Assembly: GCA_040881505.1 (NCBI GenBank) | Contig: JBBEDC010000030.1 | Coordinates: forward strand, 1-30,205 | Source of the DNA: JBBEDC01 sp040881505 | GTDB taxonomy: Bacteria > Patescibacteriota > Andersenbacteria > UBA10190 | Length of the DNA stretch: 30,205 bases | Direction: 5' to 3' | Part shown: positions 1 to 7,064 of the stretch, piece by piece | Layout of the letters: the number at the start of each line of letters is the position of its first letter | Numbering within the stretch: the first letter of the stretch is position 1 | The notes under the pieces: model-generated | The model's input: the letters and a program-made list of their open reading frames with translations, nothing else | Database searches by the model: none | What the model was told of the DNA's origin: nothing | Position numbers and translations under genes: made by a program

Positions 1-483
1 GTTGAATCTACGAAGTTCATTATCGGCAATTACCTCTATTTTATGCCGTACTAAGCGCTTTTCTTCATCCATTTCAAACGCTCCCCGAAAACACTTCCCT
101 TCTAGCAGCATCGGCAGCCAGTATGCATCATCCTCCCACATTTGATCATATGGAATATTATCGAGGGCAAACCACGTCGGCTCCCCCATTTCTAGCGTCG
201 CTGTTGGCGTCCCTGAAAACTCCGATATTTCAAATACGTGTACAGCAATCGGCTTGTCATATGCTTCGCCCGAAAACGAGAGGATGCCGCGATGAATCGC
301 TGAGTCAGCTACTACATTGATTTCCTCCCGGCATTCTCGAATCGCAGCTTCTTCAATCGTTTCTCCAGCTTCTACTTTCCCACCAAATCCGTTCCAATAT
401 CCAGCCCCGATCTTTTTCAGCTTCCGAGCTAAAAGAATCTGATTTTCTTTCCGTATAAACGCCAGGGTAAATACTTGCTTCAC
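1..483 (-). CDS. Nudix hydrolase, MutT/MTH1-like (3' end outside window)
   Basis: I translated this from the reverse strand; the frame is open from a GTG at 483 to the window edge (161 codons). The Nudix box is visible at about residues 35-57: GGKVEAGETIEEAAIREC followed by REEINV, fitting Gx5Ex7REUxEExGU with Asn in place of the last Gly. The WNGFGGK lead-in resembles MTH1/MutT-type 8-oxo-dGTP diphosphatases that clean the nucleotide pool, but substrate cannot be settled from the motif. The GTG start is chosen because an extended -10 box (TGCTACCAT) ends 6 bases before it and no Shine-Dalgarno is visible, as for other leaderless genes here. It is divergent from the ROK kinase. The C-terminus lies to the left of the window. 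Confidence 0.85.
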   Translation of the reverse strand, partial: MKQVFTLAFIRKENQILLARKLKKIGAGYWNGFGGKVEAGETIEEAAIRECREEINVVADSAIHRGILSFSGEAYDKPIAVHVFEISEFSGTPTATLEMGEPTWFALDNIPYDQMWEDDAYWLPMLLEGKCFRGAFEMDEEKRLVRHKIEVIADNELRRFN

Positions 484-489
484 AATTTT

Positions 490-498
490 ATGGTAGCA
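490..498 (-). promoter_or_regulatory. Extended -10 promoter of the Nudix gene (leaderless)
   Basis: On the minus strand TGC-TACCAT is followed by six bases and then the GTG start, so transcription should begin at or next to the start codon. No ribosome binding site is seen. Confidence 0.5.
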
Positions 499-532
499 CG
501 CTACTATTTGCCCGTATATTACCTCCCTTCTT

Positions 533-1366
533 ATGTATCTCATATTCGACATTGGCGGTACAAACATGCGCATCTCCGTATCAGAAGATGGCCAGAATAT
601 TAGCGAGCCTAAGATCTGTAAAACTGTTCCGGAAAGCTTTGAAGACAGCATGAAATGCTTCATTGAAACAGCTCAAGAATTAACTCAAGGACGACCCATA
701 ACCGCCATCGCTGGTGGGGTTCCCGGACCTATGGATGCTGACAAAGCCGTTGTGGTAACTGCTCCCAACATGCCGGACTGGCAGGGCAAACCGCTCAAAG
801 AGCGACTCGCACAGGAGCTTAAAGCGCCCGTGCTACTGGAAAACGACACTGTCATGATCGGCATGGGAGAAGCTAGCCAGGGCGCCGGCAAAGGACACGA
901 CATTGTCGCCTATCTTACAGTCAGCACTGGCGTCGGCGGAGCTCGCATCGAACACGGCAAGCCCAGCGCCAATGCTCTCGGATTCGAACCTGGCCACCAG
1001 ATTATAGACATCCGCGGGCCGGAGTGTGGTTGCGGCTCCCTAGGGCACCTTGAAGCCGTCATTTCCGGTGCGGGTATAAAGAAGCAAAACGGGAAAAGCG
1101 CCGAGGAGGTTACTAATCAAGACATCTGGGACACAGCCGCCTACCAATTAGCAATCGGACTGAATAACGTACTCGTATTCTGGTCTCCAAATGTTGTCGT
1201 TATTGGTGGATCGGTTATGAAAAGTATCGACATCGTCAAAGTACGCACCTATCTCCAAGATATCATCACTATCTATCCAACCATTCCTCCAATTGAACGC
1301 GCCGCCTTGGGGGAAACTGGGGGTTTGATCGGAGCGCTGGCATATCTTAAACAACAAGGGTACTAA
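533..1366 (+). CDS. ROK-family sugar kinase (glucokinase-like)
   Basis: This 277-residue protein is of typical ROK length. It starts with the phosphate-binding motif DIGGTNMR, has ENDTVMIGMGE around residue 104 (the NDxxxxGxGE active-site region with the catalytic Asp), and the STGVGGARIEHGK segment typical of ROK glucokinases/fructokinases. The zinc motif is GHQIIDI...CGCGSLGHLE: the usual last Cys of CGCGxxGCxE is His. It probably phosphorylates a hexose with ATP in the cytoplasm; which sugar is not determinable. A TATATT box lies 12 bases before the ATG, so the leader would be only a few bases. The stop codon overlaps the stop of the convergent membrane-protein gene. Confidence 0.88.
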   Translation: MYLIFDIGGTNMRISVSEDGQNISEPKICKTVPESFEDSMKCFIETAQELTQGRPITAIAGGVPGPMDADKAVVVTAPNMPDWQGKPLKERLAQELKAPVLLENDTVMIGMGEASQGAGKGHDIVAYLTVSTGVGGARIEHGKPSANALGFEPGHQIIDIRGPECGCGSLGHLEAVISGAGIKKQNGKSAEEVTNQDIWDTAAYQLAIGLNNVLVFWSPNVVVIGGSVMKSIDIVKVRTYLQDIITIYPTIPPIERAALGETGGLIGALAYLKQQGY

Positions 1367-1989
1367 CCAGGCCGGCTTTGTGGCCGTATTTTCCAATAGA
1401 GATATGCACCGCCGATAGTTAATAGTCCCCCACTAACACCAGCAGCAAGATCGCCGACTGTATCGATTCCGCTGCCAAGCCAGTATCCCTCGATTCCATA
1501 TATTCTGTCCGCCACAAACTCTAGCAATTCGACTAGAACTGCCAAAAAAGCAAATGTAAACAGAGCAAAGAGTGCATGTACCCACAGCGGTATCTCCAAG
1601 GCATAATGAGTCGTAAGAGCATATAGGATCTGCCACGCCACTGCCGTTCCCACCAGTCCGCTGGAAGTGTGAACAACAACATCAAACCAGCGCCAGCTAT
1701 CATACCAATCAAACATATTCCCCAGCGCATCAAGATATATCAGAGCTACTATGAGCCCCGCCGCCCATTCTGTCAGCCACATGTCTCCCCGCTGCCGCTG
1801 GCGCCAGCGAGCCAGTCCAATTACCGCCCACGATCCGATCCCGGTTGCCACCACTCCCAGCCATATCGGCTTATCAGAAATCGGCAGTACATTGGTAGCT
1901 CCCAGCAGCTCGACAATGAGCAGACCGATCATGAATACATGAGCTAATGGCAGACGCGATATTTTGGGTAGGGTATAGCTTTGGTCCAT
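1363..1989 (-). CDS. Polytopic membrane protein, YjdF/DUF2238-like
   Basis: About 208 residues with roughly five or six hydrophobic segments. The central DWYDSWRWFDVVVHTSSG and later ELLEFVADRIYGIEG with GIDTVGDLAAG recall the YjdF (DUF2238) family of inner-membrane proteins, which share a conserved His, an E-x2-E pair and Asp residues between helices. No function is established for that family. I start at the Met at 1989 because the 12 codons before it are polar and not signal-like. A longer form to 2025 is possible. It follows DoxX on the same strand with a gap of about 65 bases and is convergent with the ROK kinase. Confidence 0.65.
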   Translation of the reverse strand: MDQSYTLPKISRLPLAHVFMIGLLIVELLGATNVLPISDKPIWLGVVATGIGSWAVIGLARWRQRQRGDMWLTEWAAGLIVALIYLDALGNMFDWYDSWRWFDVVVHTSSGLVGTAVAWQILYALTTHYALEIPLWVHALFALFTFAFLAVLVELLEFVADRIYGIEGYWLGSGIDTVGDLAAGVSGGLLTIGGAYLYWKIRPQSRPG

Positions 1990-2054
1990 ATACGAAAGAG
2001 TGCCGGCGGAATGAATTCGCCTCAAGTGTTCGCTGTCATGCGCCTAAGACAGTT

Positions 2055-2543
2055 TTAGGCCGATATTTTTTGTCCTTCCTCTTGGTGATGCTCGTGACTG
2101 ATCGGACGCAGGTTAGCTGCGATGCCAATAGCTAAGGCAATGATAATGAGATTTTTGACGATATACTGTCCTTCCAATGTTGGAACAAACGGCGCAGTCC
2201 ATACCATCTCCGGCAGCAGCACAACGGGTCCGAATGTTGTAAGCATATGGACTGCTAATAATATCAACGCAAGGCGTTCTGCTTTCGGAACAAGGAAGGT
2301 GATTCCAATCACTACTTCGAACAAACCGAACCAAAAAATGAATTCCTTAAAGGTAAAGAACGGTAATGTGCGCTGTAGCAGAGAGTCGACCAACGGATTA
2401 GCAGGGCTTTCGGTAACCACCTTTAAAATCCCAAACCAGAAGAATACGATAAACAGCGCAATGCGAGCGAATACGCTATTACACCTAATGCAGGTGTTAA
2501 TAATTTTCTGATCAGCTACTTGAACAAATTCGCGAAGATTCAT
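2055..2543 (-). CDS. DoxX-like small membrane protein
   Basis: 162 residues with four predicted membrane segments. The layout (RIALFIVFFWFGILKV, then FWFGLFEVVIGITFL, ALILLAVHMLTTFGPV and a last helix LIIIALAIGIAAN) fits the DoxX/YkgB-type four-helix family. The tail HEHHQEEGQ is rich in His and Glu and may bind metal, though that is inference. DoxX proteins are linked to quinone or redox functions in some species, but this one's role is unknown. A TATACT box ends seven bases before the ATG and supports a leaderless start. A small hairpin overlaps its stop codon. Confidence 0.68.
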   Translation of the reverse strand: MNLREFVQVADQKIINTCIRCNSVFARIALFIVFFWFGILKVVTESPANPLVDSLLQRTLPFFTFKEFIFWFGLFEVVIGITFLVPKAERLALILLAVHMLTTFGPVVLLPEMVWTAPFVPTLEGQYIVKNLIIIALAIGIAANLRPISHEHHQEEGQKISA

Positions 2544-2550
2544 ATCGCCA

Positions 2551-2556
2551 AGTATA
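2551..2556 (-). promoter_or_regulatory. -10 box of the DoxX-like gene (leaderless)
   Basis: TATACT on the minus strand, followed by seven bases and the ATG. No Shine-Dalgarno is present. A weak TTGCTG lies 18 bases upstream as a possible -35. Confidence 0.45.
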
Positions 2557-2687
2557 TGACACGAAGGTGTCGGCCAGCAAACGCTCTTAGCTTACCAAAA
2601 AGCTTTTCGCTACCTTAAGCGTCCCTGTCAGTTTCATTGACACTGCCCTTCGCCTTTCTTAAGGTTGTTAGTAGCACTTAGACACAA

Positions 2688-3395
2688 ATGATCACCCGGC
2701 AGACAACAATATCCCTCTGCAGTGAGAAAGGAGCCCGCACTGCGCAAGAGGACAGCTACGGCGTTTTTCGAGTTGGCGACTGGGAGTGCTTTGCTGTTGC
2801 CGACGGATACGGCAAAGCACTGGCTGCCGAACCATCCATCAGCAGCGAAGTTATCTCCTATCTCCTAGAGGCGACAACGTTTGCTTTTAAGGAAGGGCAG
2901 TCTCTAGACGCTATAAACTGCGAGCAATTTTTTGCTACAATTTTTGATTTCATCGACGGGCAAACTCATCATTTCATGAACGGATCAACGTTGGCTGTAG
3001 CTTTTCACAATCGCAAAACACCCGCCTTCCATACTGCTGTTCTGGGGGATTCTCTGGCTATTCATCTCTCCCCTTCAGCTATCAAAACAAATCCCAACGA
3101 ACACCTTCATCTTGAAAATGATCAGCTCTGGGGATCATTCGGCGACCGCTATCATGCTCATCTGCATGAAAAACATCCGGAATGCCACACGTTCACCCTT
3201 AAACAAAGTGAGGCGCTTCTTTTATGCTCCGACGGACTATTCAGCAGCCACAACCCTGAAGCAATTCAAGCTCAAGCCAACGAATACACCAGCTGGATTC
3301 TTGATGAGCATAAAGACGCGGACTACCTCGTACACTACGCGCAACAAGAAAAGCCAGCGCACGATAACGCTACAGCGATTGTAATCCGTATTTAA
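2688..3395 (+). CDS. PP2C-family protein serine/threonine phosphatase
   Basis: 235 residues, the size of a bare PP2C catalytic domain. The metal-binding motifs appear in order: ARTAQEDSYG near residue 20 (the R...ED motif), VADGYGK near 38 (DGxG), GSTLAVA near 98, AVLGDSLAIHL near 115 (GDS), LLLCSDGLF near 181 (SDG) and HDNATAIVI at the end (DN). It should remove phosphate from Ser/Thr residues with Mn or Mg. No partner kinase is in the window. The stop codon overlaps the stop of the convergent CarS-like gene. The promoter is not clear, and a divergent DoxX-like gene lies about 145 bases upstream. Confidence 0.85.
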   Translation: MITRQTTISLCSEKGARTAQEDSYGVFRVGDWECFAVADGYGKALAAEPSISSEVISYLLEATTFAFKEGQSLDAINCEQFFATIFDFIDGQTHHFMNGSTLAVAFHNRKTPAFHTAVLGDSLAIHLSPSAIKTNPNEHLHLENDQLWGSFGDRYHAHLHEKHPECHTFTLKQSEALLLCSDGLFSSHNPEAIQAQANEYTSWILDEHKDADYLVHYAQQEKPAHDNATAIVIRI

Positions 3396-3928
3396 AAGGT
3401 ATTCTGCTTTATCTTCAGCTTGTACCCGACAAAGTTTACCAGTGGGTGCAGAAGTCCGAAAAGTATGATGGCGGTCAGTGCAGCGCTAAACGGTAACCTA
3501 ACTGCCAGCAGCACAAACAACACCGCTCCAATGATCCAGTCGATCTGATCCCAAGGTACCCAAGGTTTCCCGGGAGCGATATTCTGGCGCCGTTTTACAA
3601 AGCTTTCAACCGCATCTCCAGCCATAGCCCCAAACCCTAAGACAAAGCCCAGAGCCCATACATTCACAGTACGGTAATCAAGTGGGGCGATCGCTTCAAA
3701 GGTTTCGGCGAATAGCTGTTGCAAGGCGACAGTTGCGATAGCTGCGATAATGCCGATGCAAAACCCGCGCCAGGTCTTGTGATCTCCTAAGATCCGCTTG
3801 CCGCGCCATTTCTTTTTTGCGTCCATGGGATAATCAAGGAGCGGAATCCATTTGAATATAACCGGTGCCATATTGGCCACGCCAGCGGGCAGGAATAACC
3901 AGAAGGTTTGTAAGATGAGATCAATCAC
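3392..3928 (-). CDS. CarS-like CDP-lipid synthase (DUF46 family)
   Basis: 178 residues with about five membrane segments. The conserved cytosolic signature is clear: ILGDHKTWRG near residue 47, then AGDAVESFVKRRQNIAPGKP and WDQIDW near 102-131, as in the CDP-archaeol synthase/CdsA superfamily. The Asp residues of GD...S and DQID bind metal and nucleotide in that superfamily. It likely transfers CMP from CTP to a lipid phosphate at the membrane; the lipid in a bacterium of this type is unknown. The GTG start is supported by an extended -10 (TGCTACAAT) six bases before it. The folC gene ends 22 bases upstream, so the promoter overlaps the folC end. Confidence 0.82.
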   Translation of the reverse strand: MIDLILQTFWLFLPAGVANMAPVIFKWIPLLDYPMDAKKKWRGKRILGDHKTWRGFCIGIIAAIATVALQQLFAETFEAIAPLDYRTVNVWALGFVLGFGAMAGDAVESFVKRRQNIAPGKPWVPWDQIDWIIGAVLFVLLAVRLPFSAALTAIILFGLLHPLVNFVGYKLKIKQNTF

Positions 3929-3934
3929 CTTTTG

Positions 3935-3943
3935 ATTGTAGCA
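3935..3943 (-). promoter_or_regulatory. Extended -10 promoter of the CarS-like gene (leaderless)
   Basis: TGC-TACAAT on the minus strand, then six bases, then GTG. It lies in the 22-base gap after folC. Confidence 0.55.
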
Positions 3944-3950
3944 CTGTCCG

Positions 3951-5228
3951 CTATGCAGCAGGAAATACGTTTAGAGCATCTGAAATCATATATAGCGAGC
4001 CGGTAATTACAATCGTGCCGTCTTCTCCGGCTAGCTCTTGGGCACGCTGCACCGCATCAGTAACATTGGGAATCTCTTCTAACGAAATTGCTAGCGGCGT
4101 AAGGCTTTGGGCAACAGCGTCAGTTGCGAGCGGCTCGTATGATCCTTCGGTGATTATAATATGGTCAAAGAGGTGGGCTAAAGGCTCAATCACCTGCAAT
4201 GGGTCTTTGCCTTGTTTGAATGCTACTACCAAGGCACGACGATTGGGTAACTCTTTGACAAACGCCGCTAAAGCTTCCATGCCGGGTTGATTGTGAGCTC
4301 CGTCGATGATTATGAGAGGCTGTTTAGAAACAATCTCCATACGCCCCTTCCAGTGGTTTGTGCGAATTCCTTCTCTGAGCACTGGCCTGCTTACGTTAAA
4401 TCCCAGATTACCTAACAACGTTGCTGCAGCCACTGCCGTGCAAATGTTGTGTACCTGGTGTGACCCCAAAAGGGTTGTTTCTACCGTGAACGTATCTTCC
4501 TTAGTACGAAGCTCAATTGTCTGACTATCTAACGACTGAGATATCTGTATACCAGACACAATGTCTTTTACTTGATGGAACGGTGAGTGTTTTAGATTCG
4601 CTTCTTGCGCGAAGATATCCAGAATATGTTCTTCCTTCTCGTTGGTGAGTATCGGGATGTTGGGTTTTATAACCCCCGCTTTGTCCCGCGCGATCTCTTC
4701 TTTGGTGTTCCCTAATACATCCATGTGATCCAGCCCGACGTTGGTAATAATGGAAAGAAGGGGGGTAATAACATTGGTGGCATCAAGCTTGCCGCCAAAG
4801 CCGACTTCAACGATGGCAATGTCTACTTTTTCTTGCGCAAAGTATTGGTACGCTAAAGCGGTTGTGAATTCAAAAAAGGTTTGCTGGATTCCCTGTGCTT
4901 CTGACTTTGTGCGAATGTCGGTAATGAGAGTAAGAAGTGTTTCATCTGGGATAGGCTGGCCGTTAATACGAACGCGTTCGTTGAAGGTAAATAAATGGGG
5001 GCTAGTGTATAGCCCTACTTTGTAGCCTGCTTGTTGTAAGATATTGGCTAAAAAACTGGCGGTACTTCCTTTTCCGGTTGTGCCGGTAATGTGGACGCTT
5101 TTGAATTTAGTTTCTGGGTGGTCGAGTATATCCATCAGCTCATGCATCACATCAAGCCCAAGTTTAATACCAAAGCGTTCTAAGCCGTACAGATATTCGA
5201 TTTCTTGGTGGACATCGGTCACGCTCAT
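3951..5228 (-). CDS. folC: Folylpolyglutamate synthase / dihydrofolate synthase
   Basis: Mur-ligase-like enzyme that adds glutamate to folates with ATP, keeping the cofactor in the cell. The ATP loop HITGTTGKGSTASFLA is near residue 46 and is followed by YTSPHLFTFNERVRING, the FolC hallmark. FEFTTALAY, VEVGFGGKLDATN and ITNVGLDHMDVLG come next, and IDGAHNQPGMEAL marks the C-terminal domain. The length of about 425 residues is normal. I start at the Met at 5228 because the family begins shortly before the YLYGLERFGIKLGL segment; the frame stays open to a GTG at 5279 and no strong Shine-Dalgarno decides between them. It joins thyX, folA and glyA as part of a local folate set. Confidence 0.93.
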   Translation of the reverse strand: MSVTDVHQEIEYLYGLERFGIKLGLDVMHELMDILDHPETKFKSVHITGTTGKGSTASFLANILQQAGYKVGLYTSPHLFTFNERVRINGQPIPDETLLTLITDIRTKSEAQGIQQTFFEFTTALAYQYFAQEKVDIAIVEVGFGGKLDATNVITPLLSIITNVGLDHMDVLGNTKEEIARDKAGVIKPNIPILTNEKEEHILDIFAQEANLKHSPFHQVKDIVSGIQISQSLDSQTIELRTKEDTFTVETTLLGSHQVHNICTAVAAATLLGNLGFNVSRPVLREGIRTNHWKGRMEIVSKQPLIIIDGAHNQPGMEALAAFVKELPNRRALVVAFKQGKDPLQVIEPLAHLFDHIIITEGSYEPLATDAVAQSLTPLAISLEEIPNVTDAVQRAQELAGEDGTIVITGSLYMISDALNVFPAA

Positions 5229-5319
5229 TATCCTGGCTGAAGGGAGGGTCTTCGTCAAAAAGAAAACCGCCATACGCACGATGCGTGTAGCGGCAGAAGA
5301 ACTAAGACCAAAGGATCCA

Positions 5320-5338
5320 ATAGATCACAATGATCTAT
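5320..5338. repeat. Perfect 8-bp inverted repeat
   Basis: ATAGATCA-CAA-TGATCTAT forms an 8-bp stem with a 3-base loop in the 70-base gap between the stop of the 208-residue gene and the start region of folC. It has no T-run on either strand, so it is either a weak terminator or an operator for folC. Confidence 0.5.
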
Positions 5339-5350
5339 ATGGCCAGGGTT

Positions 5351-5977
5351 CTACTCGCGAAGGCCGGCGCACCACCAGTTGCGATGCGGATCAGGGCCGA
5401 GGTAGTTGACAGACACGCGACGCTCGCCATCCCACTCGTAAAAAGCGGCGGAATACCACTTGCCGCTAGTATCTTTCCAGTGAGTGACGTTGGGATGGTC
5501 CACAACGAAAGATGGATCGTCCTCGTTGACGGCGGCGAGAGAGTAGGGATCAGCTGGCACAAGACCACACAATGCATACTCCTTCTCCACCTCAGCGTCG
5601 CTGACGAAGGAAGAGTAGAAGAAGTAGACGTCGATCTCCTCCTCACCCTCGCCCTGCGGCATCAAAGCCACCACAGCAGGATTGGTGGCGTACTGCTGAT
5701 GACCGGTGGCGTCGAGCGCCTTTTGCGGTGTGCGCAAGCGATTGACACGCACACTGCGAACGATCACCCTCTTCATCGCCCAGACGCGCTTGCTCAGTGC
5801 CGCGACCATCTCATCTGCGATGGCGCTACCCTGGGTTTCCAGCGCCCATTGGACCAGCTTCGTCTCGCTGGGGAAACCGAACTCGCGCAAACGTGCGGAC
5901 AACAGCTTTTGCAATTTGCGGATCTGTTCCGCGGTCACAGCAGTGGATACCAACGGGGTCATAACGTGCTTCGTCAT
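5351..5977 (-). CDS. Unknown protein with possible C-type-lectin-like C-terminus
   Basis: 208 residues from the ATG at 5977, which has GGGAG eight to nine bases upstream. The N-terminal half is helical and rich in Ala, Lys and Arg (AEQIRKLQKLLSARLREFGF). The C-terminal part has VPADPYSLAAVNEDDPSF, then THWKDTSGKWYSAAFYEWDG and ends ERRVSVNYLG...NWWCAGLRE. The closing alternation of aromatic and charged residues resembles the variable ends of DGR target proteins of CPR bacteria (from memory, not searched), but its DNA does not match the TR in this window. G+C-richer codon use and a Shine-Dalgarno site set it apart from the leaderless core genes. Function unknown. Confidence 0.75.
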   Translation of the reverse strand: MTKHVMTPLVSTAVTAEQIRKLQKLLSARLREFGFPSETKLVQWALETQGSAIADEMVAALSKRVWAMKRVIVRSVRVNRLRTPQKALDATGHQQYATNPAVVALMPQGEGEEEIDVYFFYSSFVSDAEVEKEYALCGLVPADPYSLAAVNEDDPSFVVDHPNVTHWKDTSGKWYSAAFYEWDGERRVSVNYLGPDPHRNWWCAGLRE

Positions 5978-6146
5978 GGCACAATCTCCCACTTTCAACG
6001 ACCCGCTGCTCCCGAAATAGGATTTTCAGGCCTTACCAGCGTTGGTATTTGCCACAGCAGAGAAAGCCCGTAAAGACACTCTCCACTATGACAAAATTTG
6101 CACGCCACGCCTTTGATTTCAAAGAACAGTATTAAACTAATTCTTT

Positions 6147-6174
6147 ACAATAGATACTTCTATAACTTTGTCAA
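6147..6174 (-). promoter_or_regulatory. Candidate leftward promoter of the 208-residue unknown gene
   Basis: Minus-strand TTGACA (6169-6174) and TATTGT (6147-6152) are separated by 16 bases. The -35 lies inside the conserved leader also seen at 7020 and 13070. The transcript would have an untranslated leader of about 165 bases, so a nearer start is possible. Confidence 0.4.
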
Positions 6175-6211
6175 GTTCCCTTCCCTCCCCTCCTATGAGA
6201 TGCTAAATGAC

Positions 6212-6370
6212 ATGAGAACACCTTCCATCGAGGCGTTTGAGCCTCCCTTTCAAAAAGATGAGTATTCACCAGATGAGGCATATTGCCTTCGTCCGTTCTT
6301 CACGAACAGGGAAGAGAAAAGAAAAGTCCCGCAAGATCATGAGAAATCGCGGGAGCGTGTATTGCTGTAG
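6212..6370 (+). pseudogene. Truncated duplicate of the thyX 5' end
   Basis: From about 6170 to 6330 the DNA is a diverged copy of the leader and first 35 or so codons of the ThyX-like gene at 7065. The peptide RTPSIEAFEPPFQKDEYS is shared, with scattered differences (DEAYCLRPFFTNRE against DGAYRLRPFFTNLE). The similarity stops abruptly near 6330 and the frame ends at 6370, two bases before the stop of the leftward sigma-4-like gene. Differences at many third positions argue that this is not a fresh tandem duplication; it more likely came in with the neighbouring accessory gene from a relative. Confidence 0.8.
6316..6355 (-). terminator. Rho-independent terminator of the sigma-4-like gene
   Basis: On the minus strand TCCCGC pairs with GCGGGA (6327-6332 with 6349-6354), with an inner GAT/ATC pairing, followed by ACTTTTCTTTTCTC. 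It lies inside the thyX-derived fragment, just past the gene's stop. Confidence 0.5.
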
Positions 6371-6371
6371 T

Positions 6372-6953
6372 TCAGTTGCGCTTGCTGGGGCCCAGCTTCT
6401 TCAGGAGCCACCTTTGGGCTGCGAGCCAGTCTTTCCTGATCTCCTCAGGAGAAAACTTCAGACCCGTCGAGATTTCCTCGAGGGACCAGCCTCCCAGCAA
6501 ATGGAGCTGGAAGACGTACGCCTCTCTCGGCTTGCGTTTTTTGAGTTCAAGCAGCGCCTGCCGCAAACCATGAGCCTGGGTCACCAACCTGCAAGTTTCC
6601 TCGACCAGCTTGGCAATATCGCTAAGGCTGGCGGGCTTGGGTCGAGGCGAGAAATTCTCTTTCGAGAAGAGCGCCCTACTCAGCATGGCGTAGGCAGGCA
6701 ACCTCGAATCCAGAACTCCGTTGAAGAGGGCTGAGACCCACAACCTGAACTCTTCTGTAAAGAGCCCACTGTACCCCTTAAGGAGAGCCGCTTCCGGCTG
6801 CGTGCACCAGCTCACACACTGCTGGAAGTTTTCTGAGAGGCGTTCCCAAGCCTTCTCTTCCTGCTCACGTGCCTGCTTTGCCTCCATCTGTTTCCTGAAA
6901 TACATAGCACGCGCCATGAGGAGTTCATTGTAGCTTGTAATCTCCTTCGTCAT
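6372..6953 (-). CDS. Protein with sigma-70 region 4-like C-terminal helix-turn-helix
   Basis: 193 residues from an ATG with GGAGG eight bases upstream. The N-terminus is a charged helix (ARAMYFRKQMEAKQAREQEE), the middle is unremarkable, and the last 60 residues contain HLLGGWSLEEISTGLKFS followed by EEIRKDWLAAQRWLLKKL. This closely resembles the region 4 helix-turn-helix of ECF sigma factors (GGLSxEExAxxLGxSxxTVKRDWxxAxxWL). A region 2 that would bind core polymerase and the -10 is not recognisable, so it may be a regulator that keeps only the DNA-binding fold. It is leftward and flanked by the thyX fragment and the intact thyX, with higher G+C than neighbours, as expected for an acquired gene. 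Confidence 0.72.
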   Translation of the reverse strand: MTKEITSYNELLMARAMYFRKQMEAKQAREQEEKAWERLSENFQQCVSWCTQPEAALLKGYSGLFTEEFRLWVSALFNGVLDSRLPAYAMLSRALFSKENFSPRPKPASLSDIAKLVEETCRLVTQAHGLRQALLELKKRKPREAYVFQLHLLGGWSLEEISTGLKFSPEEIRKDWLAAQRWLLKKLGPSKRN

Positions 6954-6999
6954 CGGTACGCCCTCCAGAAAATGAACTGACCGAACCTGACTCGCACTA

Positions 7000-7028
7000 T
7001 AATGTCACTATAAATCTGTTCCGTCAAG
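7000..7028 (-). promoter_or_regulatory. Candidate leftward promoter of the sigma-4-like gene
   Basis: TTGACG on the minus strand lies in the conserved leader. CATTAT follows 17 bases later, with an alternative TATAGT at 20 bases. The arrangement matches the leftward promoters at 6147 and 13041. Confidence 0.38.
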
Positions 7029-7044
7029 TTCCCTTCCCCTCCCT

Positions 7045-7064
7045 CCTATGAGATGCTAAATGGT
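7045..7064 (+). promoter_or_regulatory. Extended -10 promoter of the thyX-like gene
   Basis: TATGAGATGCT has the TRTGn extension of an extended -10 element; GATGCT is then followed by seven bases and the ATG at 7065. The same arrangement precedes the thyX fragment (6194-6204) and glyA (13090-13100), where TATGCGATGCT is used. Confidence 0.4.

Noticed and set aside
2040..2065. Hairpin GCCTAA/TTAGGC as a terminator of DoxX
   Set aside because: It overlaps the DoxX stop codon, and in the gene's direction no T-run follows; the T-rich side is on the strand with no gene to end.
5330..6073. Rightward frame of 247 codons opposite the 208-residue unknown gene
   Set aside because: It shows no recognisable domain and overlaps the leftward frame, which has a Shine-Dalgarno site and protein-like composition.
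6098..6370. The 90-codon frame as an independent gene
   Set aside because: Its middle part is a copy of the start of thyX and the rest has no support; it is a fragment.
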